A DNA stretch of 64,000 bases from Pseudomonas mangiferae. Lineage in GTDB: Bacteria > Pseudomonadota > Gammaproteobacteria > Pseudomonadales > Pseudomonadaceae. Each line of letters opens with the position of its first letter. Position 1 is the stretch's first letter. The notes beneath the pieces were generated by a model. That model saw only the letters and a program-made list of their open reading frames with translations, searched no databases and was not told where the DNA came from. Positions 15,748 through 25,828 of the stretch are shown here, in pieces. Both the position numbers and the translations under genes were made by a program. The DNA is taken from the NCBI RefSeq assembly GCF_007109405.1, contig NZ_VJOY01000004.1, forward strand, positions 1-64,000, read 5' to 3'.

Positions 15748-16392
15748 ATGAGCGACCTGCAGCAGCTGTTCGACAACAACGCCCGTTGGGCCGAGGCGAT
15801 CAAGCAGGAGGACCCGGACTTCTTCGAGAAGCTGGCGCGCCAGCAGGTCCCGGAATACCTGTGGATCGGCTGCTCCGACGCCCGGGTGCCGGCCAACGAG
15901 ATCGTCGGCATGCTCCCCGGCGACCTGTTCGTGCACCGCAACGTGGCCAACGTGGTGCTGCACACCGACCTCAACTGCCTGTCGGTGATCCAGTACGCGG
16001 TGGACGTGCTCAAGGTGAAGCACATCCTGGTGACCGGCCACTATGGCTGCGGCGGCGTGCGTGCGGCCATGCGCGACGGCCAGCTCGGCCTGATCGACGG
16101 CTGGCTGCGGACCATCCGCGACCTCTACTACGAGCAGCGCGAGCACCTGGCGCAGTTCGCCAGCGAAGACGAGCGGGTGGACCGCCTGTGCGAGCTCAAC
16201 GTGATCCAGCAGGTGGCCAACGTCAGCCACACCACCATCGTGCAGAACGCCTGGCACCGCGGCCAGAGCCTGTCGGTGCACGGCTGCATCTACGGCATCA
16301 AGGACGGCCTGTGGAAGAACCTCAACGTCACCGTCAGCGGCATGGACCAGGTGCCGCCGCAGTACCGCCTGCGTCCCCTGGCGCAACCCTGA
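15748..16392 (+). CDS. can: Beta-class carbonic anhydrase
   Basis: A 214-residue beta-carbonic anhydrase, which interconverts CO2 and bicarbonate. All zinc and active-site residues are visible: C42 with the dyad D44/R46 in CSDARVPANE, and H98 and C101 in GHYGCGG. The length is typical. GAGGAG lies eight bases before the ATG at 15748. The EamA transporter gene starts two bases after its stop, so the two are probably co-transcribed. In P. aeruginosa a carbonic anhydrase gene is also found near rimI. Confidence 0.95.
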   Translation: MSDLQQLFDNNARWAEAIKQEDPDFFEKLARQQVPEYLWIGCSDARVPANEIVGMLPGDLFVHRNVANVVLHTDLNCLSVIQYAVDVLKVKHILVTGHYGCGGVRAAMRDGQLGLIDGWLRTIRDLYYEQREHLAQFASEDERVDRLCELNVIQQVANVSHTTIVQNAWHRGQSLSVHGCIYGIKDGLWKNLNVTVSGMDQVPPQYRLRPLAQP

Positions 16393-16393
16393 C

Positions 16394-17329
16394 GTGGCGC
16401 CGTCGCCGTTCGGCGGGCGCGAGGCGCCAGCCTGGGCCGGGCTGCTGCTGGCCAACCTGTTCTGGGCCGGCAACGCCCTGGTGGCGCGGGCGGTGGCGGG
16501 CCAGATGCCGCCGTTCGCCCTGGCCTTCTGGCGCTGGAGCCTCGCCCTGGCGCTGTTGCTGCCCTTCGTCATCCGCCCGCTCTGGCAACGCCGCGATGCC
16601 TTGCGCCGGGCCGGCTGGCGCCTGCCGCTGGTAGCCGCCTTCGGCATCTCCGGCTACAACACCTTCCTCTACAGCGCCGCCCACAGCACCGTGGCCATCA
16701 ACATCACCCTGCTCAACACCTGCGTGCCCCTGGCCACCGCCCTGGGCGCCGGGCTGTTGTTCCGGCAGTGGCCGACCCGTCGTGGCTGGCTCGGCATGGG
16801 GCTGGCGATGCTGGGGCTGCTCTGGCTGATCGGCCGTGGCGACCGGCGAGTACTGGCGCAGCTGTCCTTCAACCCCGGCGACCTGCTGATGCTGGTGGCG
16901 GTGCTGGACTGGGCGCTGTACACCCTGCTGCTGCGCCGTTGGTCGCCGTGCTTCGAGCTGCCGCCCCTGGCGCTGCTGGGGGCACTGATGAGCTACGGGC
17001 TGCTGATGCTGCTGCCGCTGTACCTGTACGAGTGGGCTGGCGGGACGACCTTCGCGCCATCGGCCGGCAACCTCGGCGCCATCGCCTACACCGCCACCTG
17101 CGCCTCGCTGCTGGCCTACCTCGCCTGGAACCACGGGGTGCGGGTCCTGGGCGCGGCCCGGGCGAGCCTGAGCAACTACCTGATGCCGGTGTTCGCCGCG
17201 TTGCTGGCCTGGTCGCTGCTGGGGGAAGGGCTGCGCGCCCATCACTGGGTGGGCGGCGGGCTGATCTTCGCCGGCGTGCTGCTGGCGACCTGGCCACGGC
17301 GCACGACGCTCACCAGCCAGGCCGGGTAA
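16394..17329 (+). CDS. EamA-family (DMT) transporter
   Basis: A 311-residue inner-membrane protein with ten predicted hydrophobic segments in two EamA repeats (about residues 14-145 and 160-300). The family-typical [14 protein letters not shown] is at the start and [15 protein letters not shown]...E in the second repeat. Such proteins usually export amino acids or other metabolites; the substrate cannot be inferred. It begins with a GTG immediately after the carbonic anhydrase stop. Its last 20 bases overlap the 3' end of the convergent lhr gene. Confidence 0.88.
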   Translation: MAPSPFGGREAPAWAGLLLANLFWAGNALVARAVAGQMPPFALAFWRWSLALALLLPFVIRPLWQRRDALRRAGWRLPLVAAFGISGYNTFLYSAAHSTVAINITLLNTCVPLATALGAGLLFRQWPTRRGWLGMGLAMLGLLWLIGRGDRRVLAQLSFNPGDLLMLVAVLDWALYTLLLRRWSPCFELPPLALLGALMSYGLLMLLPLYLYEWAGGTTFAPSAGNLGAIAYTATCASLLAYLAWNHGVRVLGAARASLSNYLMPVFAALLAWSLLGEGLRAHHWVGGGLIFAGVLLATWPRRTTLTSQAG

Positions 17330-20300
17330 GCGCGCGCAGGGCCTCGGCCGAGCGTTCACCGTCGAGGCCCTGGCCGGGCAGCACCGTCGGCTTGCCAGCC
17401 AGGGTGGCGGCCACCGGCACGCCATCGCGGAAGGCCACCCGGTTGCCCAGCACGGCGGGGATCTTCTCCCCCGGCAACAGGCTGCCCAGCAGGTTCAGCG
17501 GGTCCAGGGCCGACACCGTCACCAGGCTGCCGTCCGGCGCGCGTCGCCGGACCTCGCGCAAGAGTGCGAGGGCTTCCGGCAGCGCGAACTGCTCGCCGGA
17601 CACGCCGTTGACGAAGCGCCCGCCGCGAATCTCGCCGCGCGCCTCCAGGCGGTGGTAGACCCGCAGCAGGTCGCGCCACGGCGGCAGGCTGTCCGGCTCG
17701 CGTTCCAGCAGCCGCCAGCAGACCACGCCGTAGCGGCGCAGCAGCACCCGGGCGACGTGCTCCAGGGCCTCGGGGTCGAGGCGCGCGCCGCGCCCGGGGG
17801 CGTTCTGCGGCGGTTCGCCGGACGGCCGCCGCAACAGTGCCCAGCGGCCGGCGTCGTCCATGCCGCCCACCAGCGGGCCGCCCCGGCTGCGGCGGGTCTG
17901 ACGGGCGCGGCCGGTGGCCGGGGTGATCAAGGCGCGCAACCCGGCGAAGCCGTCGGCGCTCGCCAGGCCCACCGCCACCAGTTCGCCCAGGGCGTCTTCC
18001 AGCTCGGCGCGCAGCAGCCGCGCCTCGCCCAGCAGTTCGTCGAAGAACAGCGCCCCCTGGCGTTCCAGGGCATCCACCACCCGCTGGGCCCGGGGCGTCA
18101 GCTCCGGCGCAGTGCCGTCGCCGGTCAGGGTCTGCCAGGTGGCCAACTGGCGGCGGGGCAGCAGGGCGATGGGGGTGGAGCGGATCGGCCCGGCGCCGGC
18201 CCGCAGGCGACCACTGGGGCGGGTCCAGACGATCCGCCCGGACCGGCACAGGTCGTCCAGCCAGGTGATCCCGTAGCCTTTCAGCCGGGCCGGCAGCAGC
18301 TCGCTCTCCCAGGCGCCGGCGGCGGCCTGGAAGCCTTCCAGTTGCTCCAGCACCGCCGGCAGCGCTGCGGCGCCCTGCAGGCGGCTGGCGGCGGACAGAT
18401 GCTGCCAGTCGAACAGGAAGCGCATGAAGTCGGCCCGTTCCACCGGTTCGATTTCCCGGCGCAGGCGCTTCACCGTGTAGCGATGGATGCGCGCCAGCAG
18501 ATGCCGCTCGCACCATTCCTCGTCCTCGACGCCCGGGGTGAAGCGGCCTCGCAGCACGTAGCCCTTGCTCTCCAGGCGCACCAGGGACTGGGCGCAGGTG
18601 GAGGCGGGCAGGGCCAGCGGCCGGGCGATCTCCCCCAGCCGCAGCGGCCCGAAGCCCGACAGGCGCGCCCGCAGCAGCTCCACGCAGGCGTCGTCCTCGT
18701 TCCAGGGCGCGGCGTACTCCGCCGGGATGCGCAGGGGCGGGGTCGGCTCGATGCCCGGGTAGAGCGCCTGGAGCGCCGCCAGGCGCTCCGCCGCTACCCA
18801 CAGTGCGGTGTCCTGGGCCACCGCCAGGCGCGTGGCGCGGCCGGCGGCGGCCAACTGGCCGAGCCACTCCAGCCAGCCGGGCTGGGACCAGGCTTCGTCC
18901 TCGCCCAGGCCCCCGAGCACCATCAGTGCTTCGTGCATTTCGTCGCGGTCACGGGCCTGGGGCCAGGCCTCGCCACGCACCGCGGCGATCGCCTCGGTGT
19001 CCAGGGCGCCCAGGTCGTCGGCCGACTCCGGATCGCTCCAGCGCCGCGCCAGCACGGCCTGGGTCCGCCGCTCCTCCAGCGGGGCGTCGTCGAGGAAGGC
19101 GTAGGGCCGTGCGCCCAGCACTTCCGCCGCCAGGGGCGAGGGGGCCGGCAGGTCGCGAGCCAGCAGCTCCACCTCGCCGGCTTCCATGCGCCGCAGCAGC
19201 GCCAGCCAGGCGTCGCAATCCATTGCCTCGTGCAGGCAGTCGTCGAGGGTCTGCCGGACCAGCGGGTGGTCGGGTACCTCCCGCTCGCCGACGATGTTCT
19301 CCAGGCACGCCACCTGGTCCGGGAATACCGTGGCCAGCAGGTCCTCGCTCTTCATCCGCTGCAACTGCGGCGCCACCTTGCGGCCGCCGGTCATGCGCGG
19401 CAAGGCGAGGGCGGTGGTGGCGTTCCAGCGCCAGCGCACGCCGAACAGCGGAGCGTCCAACAGCGCCTGGACCAGCACGTGCTCGGCGCTGTCGGCCCGC
19501 AGGTAACGCCAGACGTCCTCCAGGGCGAAGCTGTGGCTGGTGGACAGGGACAGCACGATGGCGTCCTCCGTGGCCGCCGCCTGCAGTTCGAAATTGAAGG
19601 TGCGGCAGAAGCGCTTGCGCAGGGCCAGGCCCCAGGCGCGGTTGACCCGGCTGCCATAGGGCGAGTGGATGACCAGCTGGGTGCCGCCGGACTCGTCGAA
19701 GAAGCGTTCCATCACCAGCCGGGCCTGGGTCGGCAATGCGCCCAGGGCGGCTCGCGCCCGGGCCAGGTACTCGACCATCTGCCGCGCGGCGGCGTCGTCC
19801 AGGCCCAGGGTGTCCAGCAGCCAGCGCAACGCGCCGCCCAGGGGATCGTTCGCCGGGGCCGCGGCCAGCCGCGCATCCAGCTCGGCGCGCAGGCGGGCGA
19901 CGCCGGCCGACAGTTCGTCGCTGCGCCCGGGGGCCTCACCGAGCCAGAACGGGATGTTCGGCGGCTGGCCCTGGGCGTCCTCGACGCGCACCCGGCCGGG
20001 CTCGATGCGCAGGATGCGGTAGGAGGTATTGCCCAACTGGAAGACGTCGCCGGCCAGGCTTTCCACGGCGAAATCCTCGTTCACCGTGCCGATGCCGTGG
20101 CCCTGGGGCTCCAGCAGCACGCTGTAGTCGCCGCTTTCCGGGATGGTGCCGCCGCTGCTCAGGGCGGTCAGGCGGCCGCCGCGTCGCCCGCGCAGGACGC
20201 CGTTGACCGCGTCGCGGTGCAGGTAGGCGCCGCGCGGTCCGTGACGCGTGGTGTAGCCATCGGCGAGCATGTGCAGCACCTCGGCGTAGGCTTCCCGTGC

Positions 20301-21668
20301 CAGGTCGGCGTAGGGCTCGGCGCGGCGCAGGCAGGCGAACAGGGCCTCTTCGCTCCATTCCTGGCAGGCCACCTCGGCGACGATCTGCTGGGCCAGCACG
20401 TCCAGCGGCGCCCGGGGGATCGCCAGGGTGTCCAGTTCGCCGCGGCGCACGCAGTCCAGCAGGGCCGTGCATTCGATCAGGTCGTCCCGGGAGGAGGGGA
20501 ACAGCCGCCCCTTGGGCGTGCCACCCACCTGGTGGCCGGAACGCCCGACCCGCTGCAGGAAGGCGGAGATGGAGCGCGGCGAGCCCAGCTGGCAGACCAG
20601 GTCCACGTCGCCGATGTCGATCCCCAGTTCCAGGGACGCGGTGGCGATCAGCACCCGCAGCTCGCCACGCTTCAGGCGTTGCTCGGCGTCCAGGCGCTGT
20701 TCCCGGGCCAGGCTGCCGTGGTGCGCCGCCACCGCATCGGCGCCCAGGCGTTCCGACAGGTGCCGGGCGGCGCGCTCGGCCATTCGCCGGGTGTTGACGA
20801 AGACCAGGGTGGTGCGGTGTTCCCGGGCCAGTTCCGCCAGGCGGTCGTAGACCCGCTCCCAGGCGTCGTTGGCCATCACCGCTTCCAGCGGCACCGGCGG
20901 CATCTCCAGGGCTAGGTCGCGGGGCCGGGCGTGGCCGATGTCCACCACCGCGCAGTCCGCTGGTGTGCCCTGGGCATCGCGCCCCACCAGGAACCGCGCC
21001 ACCGCGTCGATGGGTTTCTGGGTCGCCGACAGGCCGATGCGCACCGGCGCGACGGCGCACAGTGCATCCAGGCGCGCCAGGCTCAGGGCCAGGTGGCTGC
21101 CGCGCTTGCCGCCGGCGATGGCGTGGATCTCATCGACGATGACGCTGCGCACCGTGGCCAACATCGCCCGGCCGCTGGCCGAGCCCAACAGCACGTAGAG
21201 GGATTCCGGGGTGGTCACCAGGATGTGCGGCGCCCGCTTGCGCATGGCCGCCCGTTCCTTCTGCGGCGTGTCGCCGGTGCGCACCGCGGTGCGGATCTCC
21301 ACCGCCGGCAGGCCCTGGCGCTCCAGCTCGACGGCGATGCCGGCCAGAGGCCGCTCCAGGTTCAGGCGGATATCGTTGGACAGGGCTTTCAGGGGTGACA
21401 CGTAGACCACCCGGGTCTCGTCCGGCAGGCCGCCCGCGTCGACCCCTTCGCGCACCAGCTCATCCAGGGCGGCGAGGAAGGCGGTCAGGGTCTTGCCGGA
21501 CCCGGTGGGTGCCGCCACCAGGGTCGGGCGGCCGGCCTTGATCTCCGGCCAGGCCGCCACCTGGGCGGCGGTCGGTGCGGGGAAGGCGTTGGCGAACCAG
21601 GCGCCGACCGCCGGGTGGAACAGCGCGTCAGGAACACGCAGGGGAGTGGCGGCGAGGGGATCGGTCAT
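17310..21668 (-). CDS. lhr: Large Lhr-type ATP-dependent helicase
   Basis: An Lhr-family superfamily 2 helicase of ~1450 residues. Visible motifs are Walker [14 protein letters not shown] (near residue 55), DEIH (DEAD-box variant, near 180), SATQ (motif III), TSR-like segments, and the motif [15 protein letters not shown] winged-helix and Lhr-core beta-barrel region and a long C-terminal domain follow, as in E. coli Lhr (1538 residues). Lhr proteins translocate 3'-5' and unwind RNA:DNA hybrids and are thought to act in DNA repair. I chose the ATG at 21668 ([13 protein letters not shown]). A GTG at 21701 adds 11 residues without better support. Confidence 0.92.
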   Translation of the reverse strand: MTDPLAATPLRVPDALFHPAVGAWFANAFPAPTAAQVAAWPEIKAGRPTLVAAPTGSGKTLTAFLAALDELVREGVDAGGLPDETRVVYVSPLKALSNDIRLNLERPLAGIAVELERQGLPAVEIRTAVRTGDTPQKERAAMRKRAPHILVTTPESLYVLLGSASGRAMLATVRSVIVDEIHAIAGGKRGSHLALSLARLDALCAVAPVRIGLSATQKPIDAVARFLVGRDAQGTPADCAVVDIGHARPRDLALEMPPVPLEAVMANDAWERVYDRLAELAREHRTTLVFVNTRRMAERAARHLSERLGADAVAAHHGSLAREQRLDAEQRLKRGELRVLIATASLELGIDIGDVDLVCQLGSPRSISAFLQRVGRSGHQVGGTPKGRLFPSSRDDLIECTALLDCVRRGELDTLAIPRAPLDVLAQQIVAEVACQEWSEEALFACLRRAEPYADLAREAYAEVLHMLADGYTTRHGPRGAYLHRDAVNGVLRGRRGGRLTALSSGGTIPESGDYSVLLEPQGHGIGTVNEDFAVESLAGDVFQLGNTSYRILRIEPGRVRVEDAQGQPPNIPFWLGEAPGRSDELSAGVARLRAELDARLAAAPANDPLGGALRWLLDTLGLDDAAARQMVEYLARARAALGALPTQARLVMERFFDESGGTQLVIHSPYGSRVNRAWGLALRKRFCRTFNFELQAAATEDAIVLSLSTSHSFALEDVWRYLRADSAEHVLVQALLDAPLFGVRWRWNATTALALPRMTGGRKVAPQLQRMKSEDLLATVFPDQVACLENIVGEREVPDHPLVRQTLDDCLHEAMDCDAWLALLRRMEAGEVELLARDLPAPSPLAAEVLGARPYAFLDDAPLEERRTQAVLARRWSDPESADDLGALDTEAIAAVRGEAWPQARDRDEMHEALMVLGGLGEDEAWSQPGWLEWLGQLAAAGRATRLAVAQDTALWVAAERLAALQALYPGIEPTPPLRIPAEYAAPWNEDDACVELLRARLSGFGPLRLGEIARPLALPASTCAQSLVRLESKGYVLRGRFTPGVEDEEWCERHLLARIHRYTVKRLRREIEPVERADFMRFLFDWQHLSAASRLQGAAALPAVLEQLEGFQAAAGAWESELLPARLKGYGITWLDDLCRSGRIVWTRPSGRLRAGAGPIRSTPIALLPRRQLATWQTLTGDGTAPELTPRAQRVVDALERQGALFFDELLGEARLLRAELEDALGELVAVGLASADGFAGLRALITPATGRARQTRRSRGGPLVGGMDDAGRWALLRRPSGEPPQNAPGRGARLDPEALEHVARVLLRRYGVVCWRLLEREPDSLPPWRDLLRVYHRLEARGEIRGGRFVNGVSGEQFALPEALALLREVRRRAPDGSLVTVSALDPLNLLGSLLPGEKIPAVLGNRVAFRDGVPVAATLAGKPTVLPGQGLDGERSAEALRALTRPGW

Positions 21669-21717
21669 GCCGCGAATATGGCGGCGCACCTGGGCATCCA
21701 CAAGGCCGCCGGGCGGA

Positions 21718-21930
21718 TCAGCCGCCGATCAGCAGGAGCAGCCCGGTCTTCACCAGCACCAGCCGCGCCACCAGCCAGGTGATTCCCAGGGCCACGCCGC
21801 CCAGCCACAGGCCCAGGGCGATCTGCAGGGTGAGGCGAGTGCCGCGCGCGGTCGGCACGGCATGGCGAGTGGGAACGTACTCAGGCAAGTCGTCACGTTC
21901 GGCACGGATGCCGGCGAAATCATCTCTCAT
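21718..21930 (-). CDS. Small single-pass membrane protein, hypothetical
   Basis: A 70-residue protein starting at an ATG at 21930 with GAGG six bases upstream. The first 30 residues are charged and soluble ([20 protein letters not shown]). Residues ~36-70 contain a long hydrophobic stretch, probably one or two membrane passes. I do not recognise the family. The good ribosome binding site and the amphipathic layout suggest a real gene. It sits just upstream of lhr on the same strand, 49 bp away. Confidence 0.6.
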   Translation of the reverse strand: MRDDFAGIRAERDDLPEYVPTRHAVPTARGTRLTLQIALGLWLGGVALGITWLVARLVLVKTGLLLLIGG

Positions 21931-22105
21931 GGTCAACCTCGATACAGCGGGACAACCGCGGTCAGTCTCAGACTGCGGCGAGGGTGTTGCGGTTCGCGAC
22001 CGACCGGCATGCGTTCGCGCGAGGCGCCGGCGAATACGCCCGCGTGGTCCTCGTATCGTGGATCGTTCGTTCCACGCTCGTCGCGCAGCCCGAGATGCCG
22101 GCGGA

Positions 22106-22720
22106 TCAGGCCGGCCGTGGGAACCAGCCGAAGTGCCGTTCGATACGCTCCCGGTAGGGCGTGCGGAACGAACTGGGTACCTGGCGGATGTAGGACTCCG
22201 CATGGTCACGGCGCTCCCCCTCCAGGCTCTCTAGGTAAGCGATCGCCTCGTGCTCCAGCAGCAAGCGGCCCTCCTGGTTGTCGAAGCGCGGCAGCAGCGC
22301 CGTCCACACCACGTCGTCCAGGCCGTGCTGACGGGCCCAGGCGGCGATGTCGGGATGACGCCGGTCGCCGTCCGGGCCCAGGTGCCCAATGCGTTCCGGG
22401 TGGCGCGGGTCGATCTGCTCCCGTTGCCGCAGAAATTCGCGCGCCTCGTCCAGGTTTTCTACGTGCAAGGGCGCCCAGAAGGTGGGCGCCGAGGGCGACT
22501 GCTCGCAGAGCACGATGGACAGTTCGCCGCCATCGCTGACCCGGGCGAACTCCAGGGGCAGGTTCGGCCCGTCCGGCTGCCACTCGGACGCCAAAGGCAG
22601 CGGGCCCGGCTTCCACAGCAGCGAGCCCCAGGCCAGGCAGGCGATACGGCAACCTTCGCCTCGATCATCCACGGCGTACTCCTCATAAAGTGGCGAACTG
22701 CAAGCGTTCGTTTCACTCAA
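22106..22720 (-). CDS. Gamma-glutamylcyclotransferase-like hypothetical protein
   Basis: A 204-residue soluble protein. The N-terminal pattern CLAWGSLLW, followed by GPNLPLEFARVSDGGELSIVL, resembles the start of gamma-glutamylcyclotransferase/AIG2-like folds, where a Y/WGSL loop binds the gamma-glutamyl group. The resemblance is from memory of the motif and the catalytic glutamate is not assigned, so the function is tentative. Its ATG overlaps the stop of the SDR fragment upstream by four bases, suggesting that it was once the second gene of an SDR operon. Confidence 0.5.
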   Translation of the reverse strand: MSETNACSSPLYEEYAVDDRGEGCRIACLAWGSLLWKPGPLPLASEWQPDGPNLPLEFARVSDGGELSIVLCEQSPSAPTFWAPLHVENLDEAREFLRQREQIDPRHPERIGHLGPDGDRRHPDIAAWARQHGLDDVVWTALLPRFDNQEGRLLLEHEAIAYLESLEGERRDHAESYIRQVPSSFRTPYRERIERHFGWFPRPA

Positions 22721-23216
22721 GCACAGCTTCGACCGCTGCGCGTCGCCGGTTGGCGATTCGACGAGGGCTCCGGGATCACCTTGGCCAGCCAGTAGTCGAA
22801 CTCCACAGCGGCGAGCAGGGCGACTATGATCAGCACGCCGCCAAGATGCCCACAGAGGACGACGCCAGGGCGAGGGCGTGATCCCGCGCCTGTCAGAGAA
22901 GCGCCCGTGATGCGATGCAGGCCCTCCAAGGGTGCTAAGAGATTGTCGGGCCGCTGGGCATCGTCCGCCTCGTCCCCCAGTTGGCCGGCATAGGCCTGGC
23001 GCGCCATCAGCCGGCCCATCCAGCCGGGCGCCACCAAGGTGCCGAGGATCGCCTTCAGGATCGGCGTGCCTTGCCAGATTACCCGAGGCGTCGTCCGTGA
23101 CGCCTGCAGGATGGCGAAGGCCGCCACCTCAGGTCGGTGGATCGGCGGCACGGGCTGCGGGGGCCGGCCAGTCCGGTTGCGCGCCCAGTCGACATGGCGT
23201 CATTCACCGTACCGGC
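22717..23216 (-). pseudogene. C-terminal remnant of a short-chain dehydrogenase (SDR)
   Basis: The minus-strand frame reads DWARNRTGRPPQPVPPIHRPE and continues through ILKAILGTLVAPGWMGRLMARQAY and RPDNLLAPLEG to a hydrophobic C-terminal segment. This is the C-terminal half of a family of ~330-residue SDR oxidoreductases with a C-terminal membrane anchor. The Rossmann fold and the catalytic SYK part are missing. Near 23195-23205 the expected N-T-P-Q-F-D-W stretch appears only with a one-base frameshift, and homology ends at about 23216. The break lies ~175 bp from an attachment site, so the 5' part was probably lost in an integration or deletion event there. Confidence 0.75.
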
Positions 23217-23392
23217 GCTCGATGACGTATCGGCAGGGGATCGGGGGGCGAGAAGGAGAAGAGGGGCTGGCTGCCTTTTGACGGAGCGTTGTTGCGGAAA
23301 GCCGGTAGGGTAATTGGTGGGTTGCGAGGATGGGCAGTACATGCTGACGCTCTCGCCGCTGACCCGCCGAGGCGGGAATGGCCAGCGCCCAA

Positions 23393-23478
23393 AAACAAAA
23401 AAGGCCTACCTTTCGGTAAGCCTTTGATTTGTATGGTGGCTACGCAGGGACTTGAACCCCGGACCCCAGCATTATGAA
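23393..23478. repeat. attL: left copy of the 86-bp tRNA-Met attachment repeat
   Basis: These 86 bases are identical to 29202-29287 except at 23427 (A versus T at 29236). They contain the tRNA-Met terminator hairpin, the 3' CCA end and the T-arm/variable-loop half of the tRNA, as far as the edge of the anticodon stem. Left of the element only this 3' fragment is present, so it is the duplicated half made by integration. Confidence 0.93.
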
Positions 23479-23591
23479 AAAGTGGTATACATGGTTAAAA
23501 ATGATGGAAGCCAGTGAATTCAGCGTCTTTAGTATTCTAAACTATCGATCTAGCTCACACGCTCTAGATTTTTGTGCTTTTGGGGACACCC

Positions 23592-25028
23592 CTACAATGA
23601 TCTGATTCGCTCTACTGTGTTCACCGCTTTTCTAAAGCATGAGTGAATCTGCACTTCATCGAATACAGGTTCGTGCCGACTTTCATATGAGTAATAGGTT
23701 TTGCTTCCGCCTTGGCCGCCAAGTACAAAGTCGCCTAAGAATCCTATTTCATAAAGAATAGCCATTAAGCCGTCTACATTGACTTGGTCAACTAACTTGC
23801 TAAACCAGTCTTGATTTAAAGTTACTTCACCCATGATGCCAAGAAGGATTTCTTCCAGCTCTGCTTTCTTTAAATGATACTTATGTCTACGATATCTAGT
23901 TTTCCAGTAGGAAAAAACAGAGCCTAGGCCTGGGTATTGATTTGAGTACTCTGCGCATAGATCATCTAGTTTCCAGTTTGAATACTCGGATTCAGAGGCT
24001 TTCAGTACGGCGTCCGATGGTAAATCTCCATCTACCCCTTCTGAGTAGTATCTGGATAATTGAATCAATTCCCTTGGCCTAGATAGTGTTCTTTCTATCA
24101 TCCAGTTGTCGGTATGAGATACTCCGACTGTTTGGGGGAATACCGTCAGAAAAGGATTCGGAACTGCATCTAATCCATCTCTAGTTCGATTGAAATTGAT
24201 TCGGGATTCTAATATTGCTACTAAGTCTCCTTTCGACCAGCGCAATCGCTCAACATTTCGATATTTATCTGAGTGCTGAGTTCTTTCCATAAGTATTGAA
24301 TAAACATCTTCTCTCAAGAAAATAACTGGATGAATATTGTTATTCATGCCGCCGATGTAGTTCGCAGCTGAAAGAAGACCGAGGAGCATGTCGTTAGCTG
24401 TTTCTGAATTGTCCCAGCCTAGATCAAGGTCATCAATTAAAACAACAGCTTTTTCTTTATTTGAAATCAGTGCGTTTATATGGTGCTCAAGAGCTTCTAC
24501 GTCGGCTATATTTCTTAGTTCTTTCTCTAGCTCTAAGCCAAATTCACCTAGGTCACCAACTTTGGCTTTAACTTTTGCGAGAACGTCTGCTATGTTTTCA
24601 ACAATGTCTTTTGATGTCCTTCCTTGCTGCTTTGCTATTTCTCGTGCAACCTCATAGCTACCGCTTGCATACACGCCCTTTGCGCCATGTCCAATGTTGC
24701 ACATTAGGTCTAAATATATTTGTCGGAGCCAGGTATGCTGGAAAAAAATTTCAGTTCCGAAGTTTGATGATATATCTTTGTTGTTGAGGATGGTGCGGAT
24801 TGAGTTATATTTTGGGGCAACTTTTATAACGGTTGTTTCGTCTTGATCGCGAAAAATTTGGTCTAGCTTCTTCAATAAGGCGCTTTTTCCAGAGCCTTTT
24901 CTTCCAATAACAATGCCTTTTTCTTTTTCGGCTAAGCGCTTCAAAGACTCTGAGGTGACAAAGTATTCAAGTAGATAGGCGTCTTTTTCAGCGCTATCGT
25001 CTCCCCACGATATCTGATTAATATTCAT
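23592..25028 (-). CDS. P-loop ATPase, cargo gene of the integrative element
   Basis: A 478-residue soluble protein. Walker A is GRKGSGKS (residues 42-49). Walker B is AVVLIDDLD with D199/D200/D202. The C-terminal ~200 residues are helical and unassigned. The layout resembles the P-loop ATPases I know as the Sll1717 family, often of unknown function and found on mobile DNA and near defence genes. GC content is visibly low (roughly 40%) with many AT-ending codons, unlike the rest of the element. The ATG at 25028 has GGAG five bases upstream. It is transcribed away from the replication genes, like accessory 'moron' genes. A defence role is conjecture. Confidence 0.75.
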   Translation of the reverse strand: MNINQISWGDDSAEKDAYLLEYFVTSESLKRLAEKEKGIVIGRKGSGKSALLKKLDQIFRDQDETTVIKVAPKYNSIRTILNNKDISSNFGTEIFFQHTWLRQIYLDLMCNIGHGAKGVYASGSYEVAREIAKQQGRTSKDIVENIADVLAKVKAKVGDLGEFGLELEKELRNIADVEALEHHINALISNKEKAVVLIDDLDLGWDNSETANDMLLGLLSAANYIGGMNNNIHPVIFLREDVYSILMERTQHSDKYRNVERLRWSKGDLVAILESRINFNRTRDGLDAVPNPFLTVFPQTVGVSHTDNWMIERTLSRPRELIQLSRYYSEGVDGDLPSDAVLKASESEYSNWKLDDLCAEYSNQYPGLGSVFSYWKTRYRRHKYHLKKAELEEILLGIMGEVTLNQDWFSKLVDQVNVDGLMAILYEIGFLGDFVLGGQGGSKTYYSYESRHEPVFDEVQIHSCFRKAVNTVERIRSL

Positions 25029-25130
25029 TTCAGCTCCATTGAGTTTATATGTCTGAATGACTTCAAACGTTAGTCTTTCAGACTGCCCCTGTTTTTTTCT
25101 TAGAGAACCACCGCCGGGCCACTTCCGCTG

Positions 25131-25403
25131 TTACCTGCTGCCCGCTTCTTGTCCTGCCAATTTTAGGTCTGCTTCGGCGTAGGCCGGACTGATTTGGCCC
25201 TGTCCAGGGTCAACCTCTCCTTTCCATAACCATAGCTCGTACTCGGGGAACGCCTCAATCAAGGCATCGAGGTCTTCGATACGCACCTTCACCTTCAAAT
25301 TGTGGGCGACAGTACCCCAGCGGCGCCGGTCGAGTCCTGTCTTCTTAGCAACCATTGCTGGGCTTAGATATTTCACTAATGCCCTTATTCTGTCTTCTCT
25401 CAT
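25131..25403 (-). CDS. Phage-type repressor-like DNA-binding protein
   Basis: A 90-residue protein if started at the ATG at 25403 (MREDRIRALVKYL). The first half has a helix-turn-helix-like segment (SPAMVAKKTGLDRRRWGTVAHN). It is followed by IEDLDALIEAFPEYELWLWKGEVDPGQGQISP, an ending that I associate with small repressors of Pseudomonas phages. The open frame extends upstream to 25502, but that part overlaps the operator palindrome at 25474-25494, so I prefer the shorter start. It is divergent from the replication operon and most likely controls the lysogenic state of the element. Confidence 0.65.
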   Translation of the reverse strand: MREDRIRALVKYLSPAMVAKKTGLDRRRWGTVAHNLKVKVRIEDLDALIEAFPEYELWLWKGEVDPGQGQISPAYAEADLKLAGQEAGSR

Positions 25404-25437
25404 TCCCAAAGGTTCTATTAAGAGGAAGGCAAACAGT

Positions 25438-25494
25438 TTGTCTGCCAAAATAGTTGTCTGTATAGTTGCCTCGGAAGACAACATATTTGTCTTC
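25438..25494. promoter_or_regulatory. Operator array in the divergent control region of the element
   Basis: A perfect palindrome GAAGACAA-CATAT-TTGTCTTC occupies 25474-25494. Two further TTGTCT half-sites are at 25438-25443 and 25454-25459. The cluster lies between the repressor-like gene (-) and the small DNA-binding gene (+). This is the expected layout for a phage immunity switch bound by a dimeric repressor. The palindrome is seen directly; the binding protein is inferred. Confidence 0.65.
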
Positions 25495-25546
25495 AGGAAC
25501 ACCCCTTAATGACAGTCTATGAGCATTTCAGAGGCAGGGATAGGCA

Positions 25547-25828
25547 ATGAGCACGCAACACCTGGAGCAGCCACCTTTCGACGTTAGCTTTGATCTCGAC
25601 GGCAAGCGGGTGATCTACCTGGACTGCCGCAACGCCCTTACATGTAGCAAGGAAACCTTTGCCGCCATGAACGGCGTGTCCGTGGATACGGTGGTGGCCT
25701 GGATGCAGACCGGGACCATCCCTAGCGTGAAGATGGGCCGCCCGCGTCTGGTCCACCTCGCTCAAATTCGCGCTGATCTGGCGAAGGGAAAAACCATCTT
25801 TGCCCAAGGGGACTACGCCGATGAGTAA
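25547..25828 (+). CDS. Small DNA-binding protein, first paralogue
   Basis: A 93-residue protein. Residues ~38-75 (FAAMNGVSVDTVVAWMQTG, then IPSVKMGRPRLVHL) look like a MerR/AlpA/excisionase-type winged helix-turn-helix with the basic wing GRPR. Pf-type phages carry small proteins of this kind at the start of the replication operon, acting as excisionase or regulator. It is paralogous to the next gene, with a shared ending of the form GDYxxx. GGCAGGGA lies upstream of the ATG at 25547. Whether this copy is the excisionase or the antirepressor cannot be told. Confidence 0.65.
   Translation: MSTQHLEQPPFDVSFDLDGKRVIYLDCRNALTCSKETFAAMNGVSVDTVVAWMQTGTIPSVKMGRPRLVHLAQIRADLAKGKTIFAQGDYADE

Noticed and set aside
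17652-20915. A 1087-codon plus-strand ORF opposite lhr
   Set aside because: It is the antisense of the lhr helicase gene in very GC-rich DNA. Composition is Gln/Ala/Gly-rich with no family similarity.
21718-22209. A 163-codon version of the small membrane protein
   Set aside because: The first ~93 codons are Arg/Pro/Ser-rich antisense-type sequence. The ATG at 21930 has a good Shine-Dalgarno and begins the amphipathic protein.
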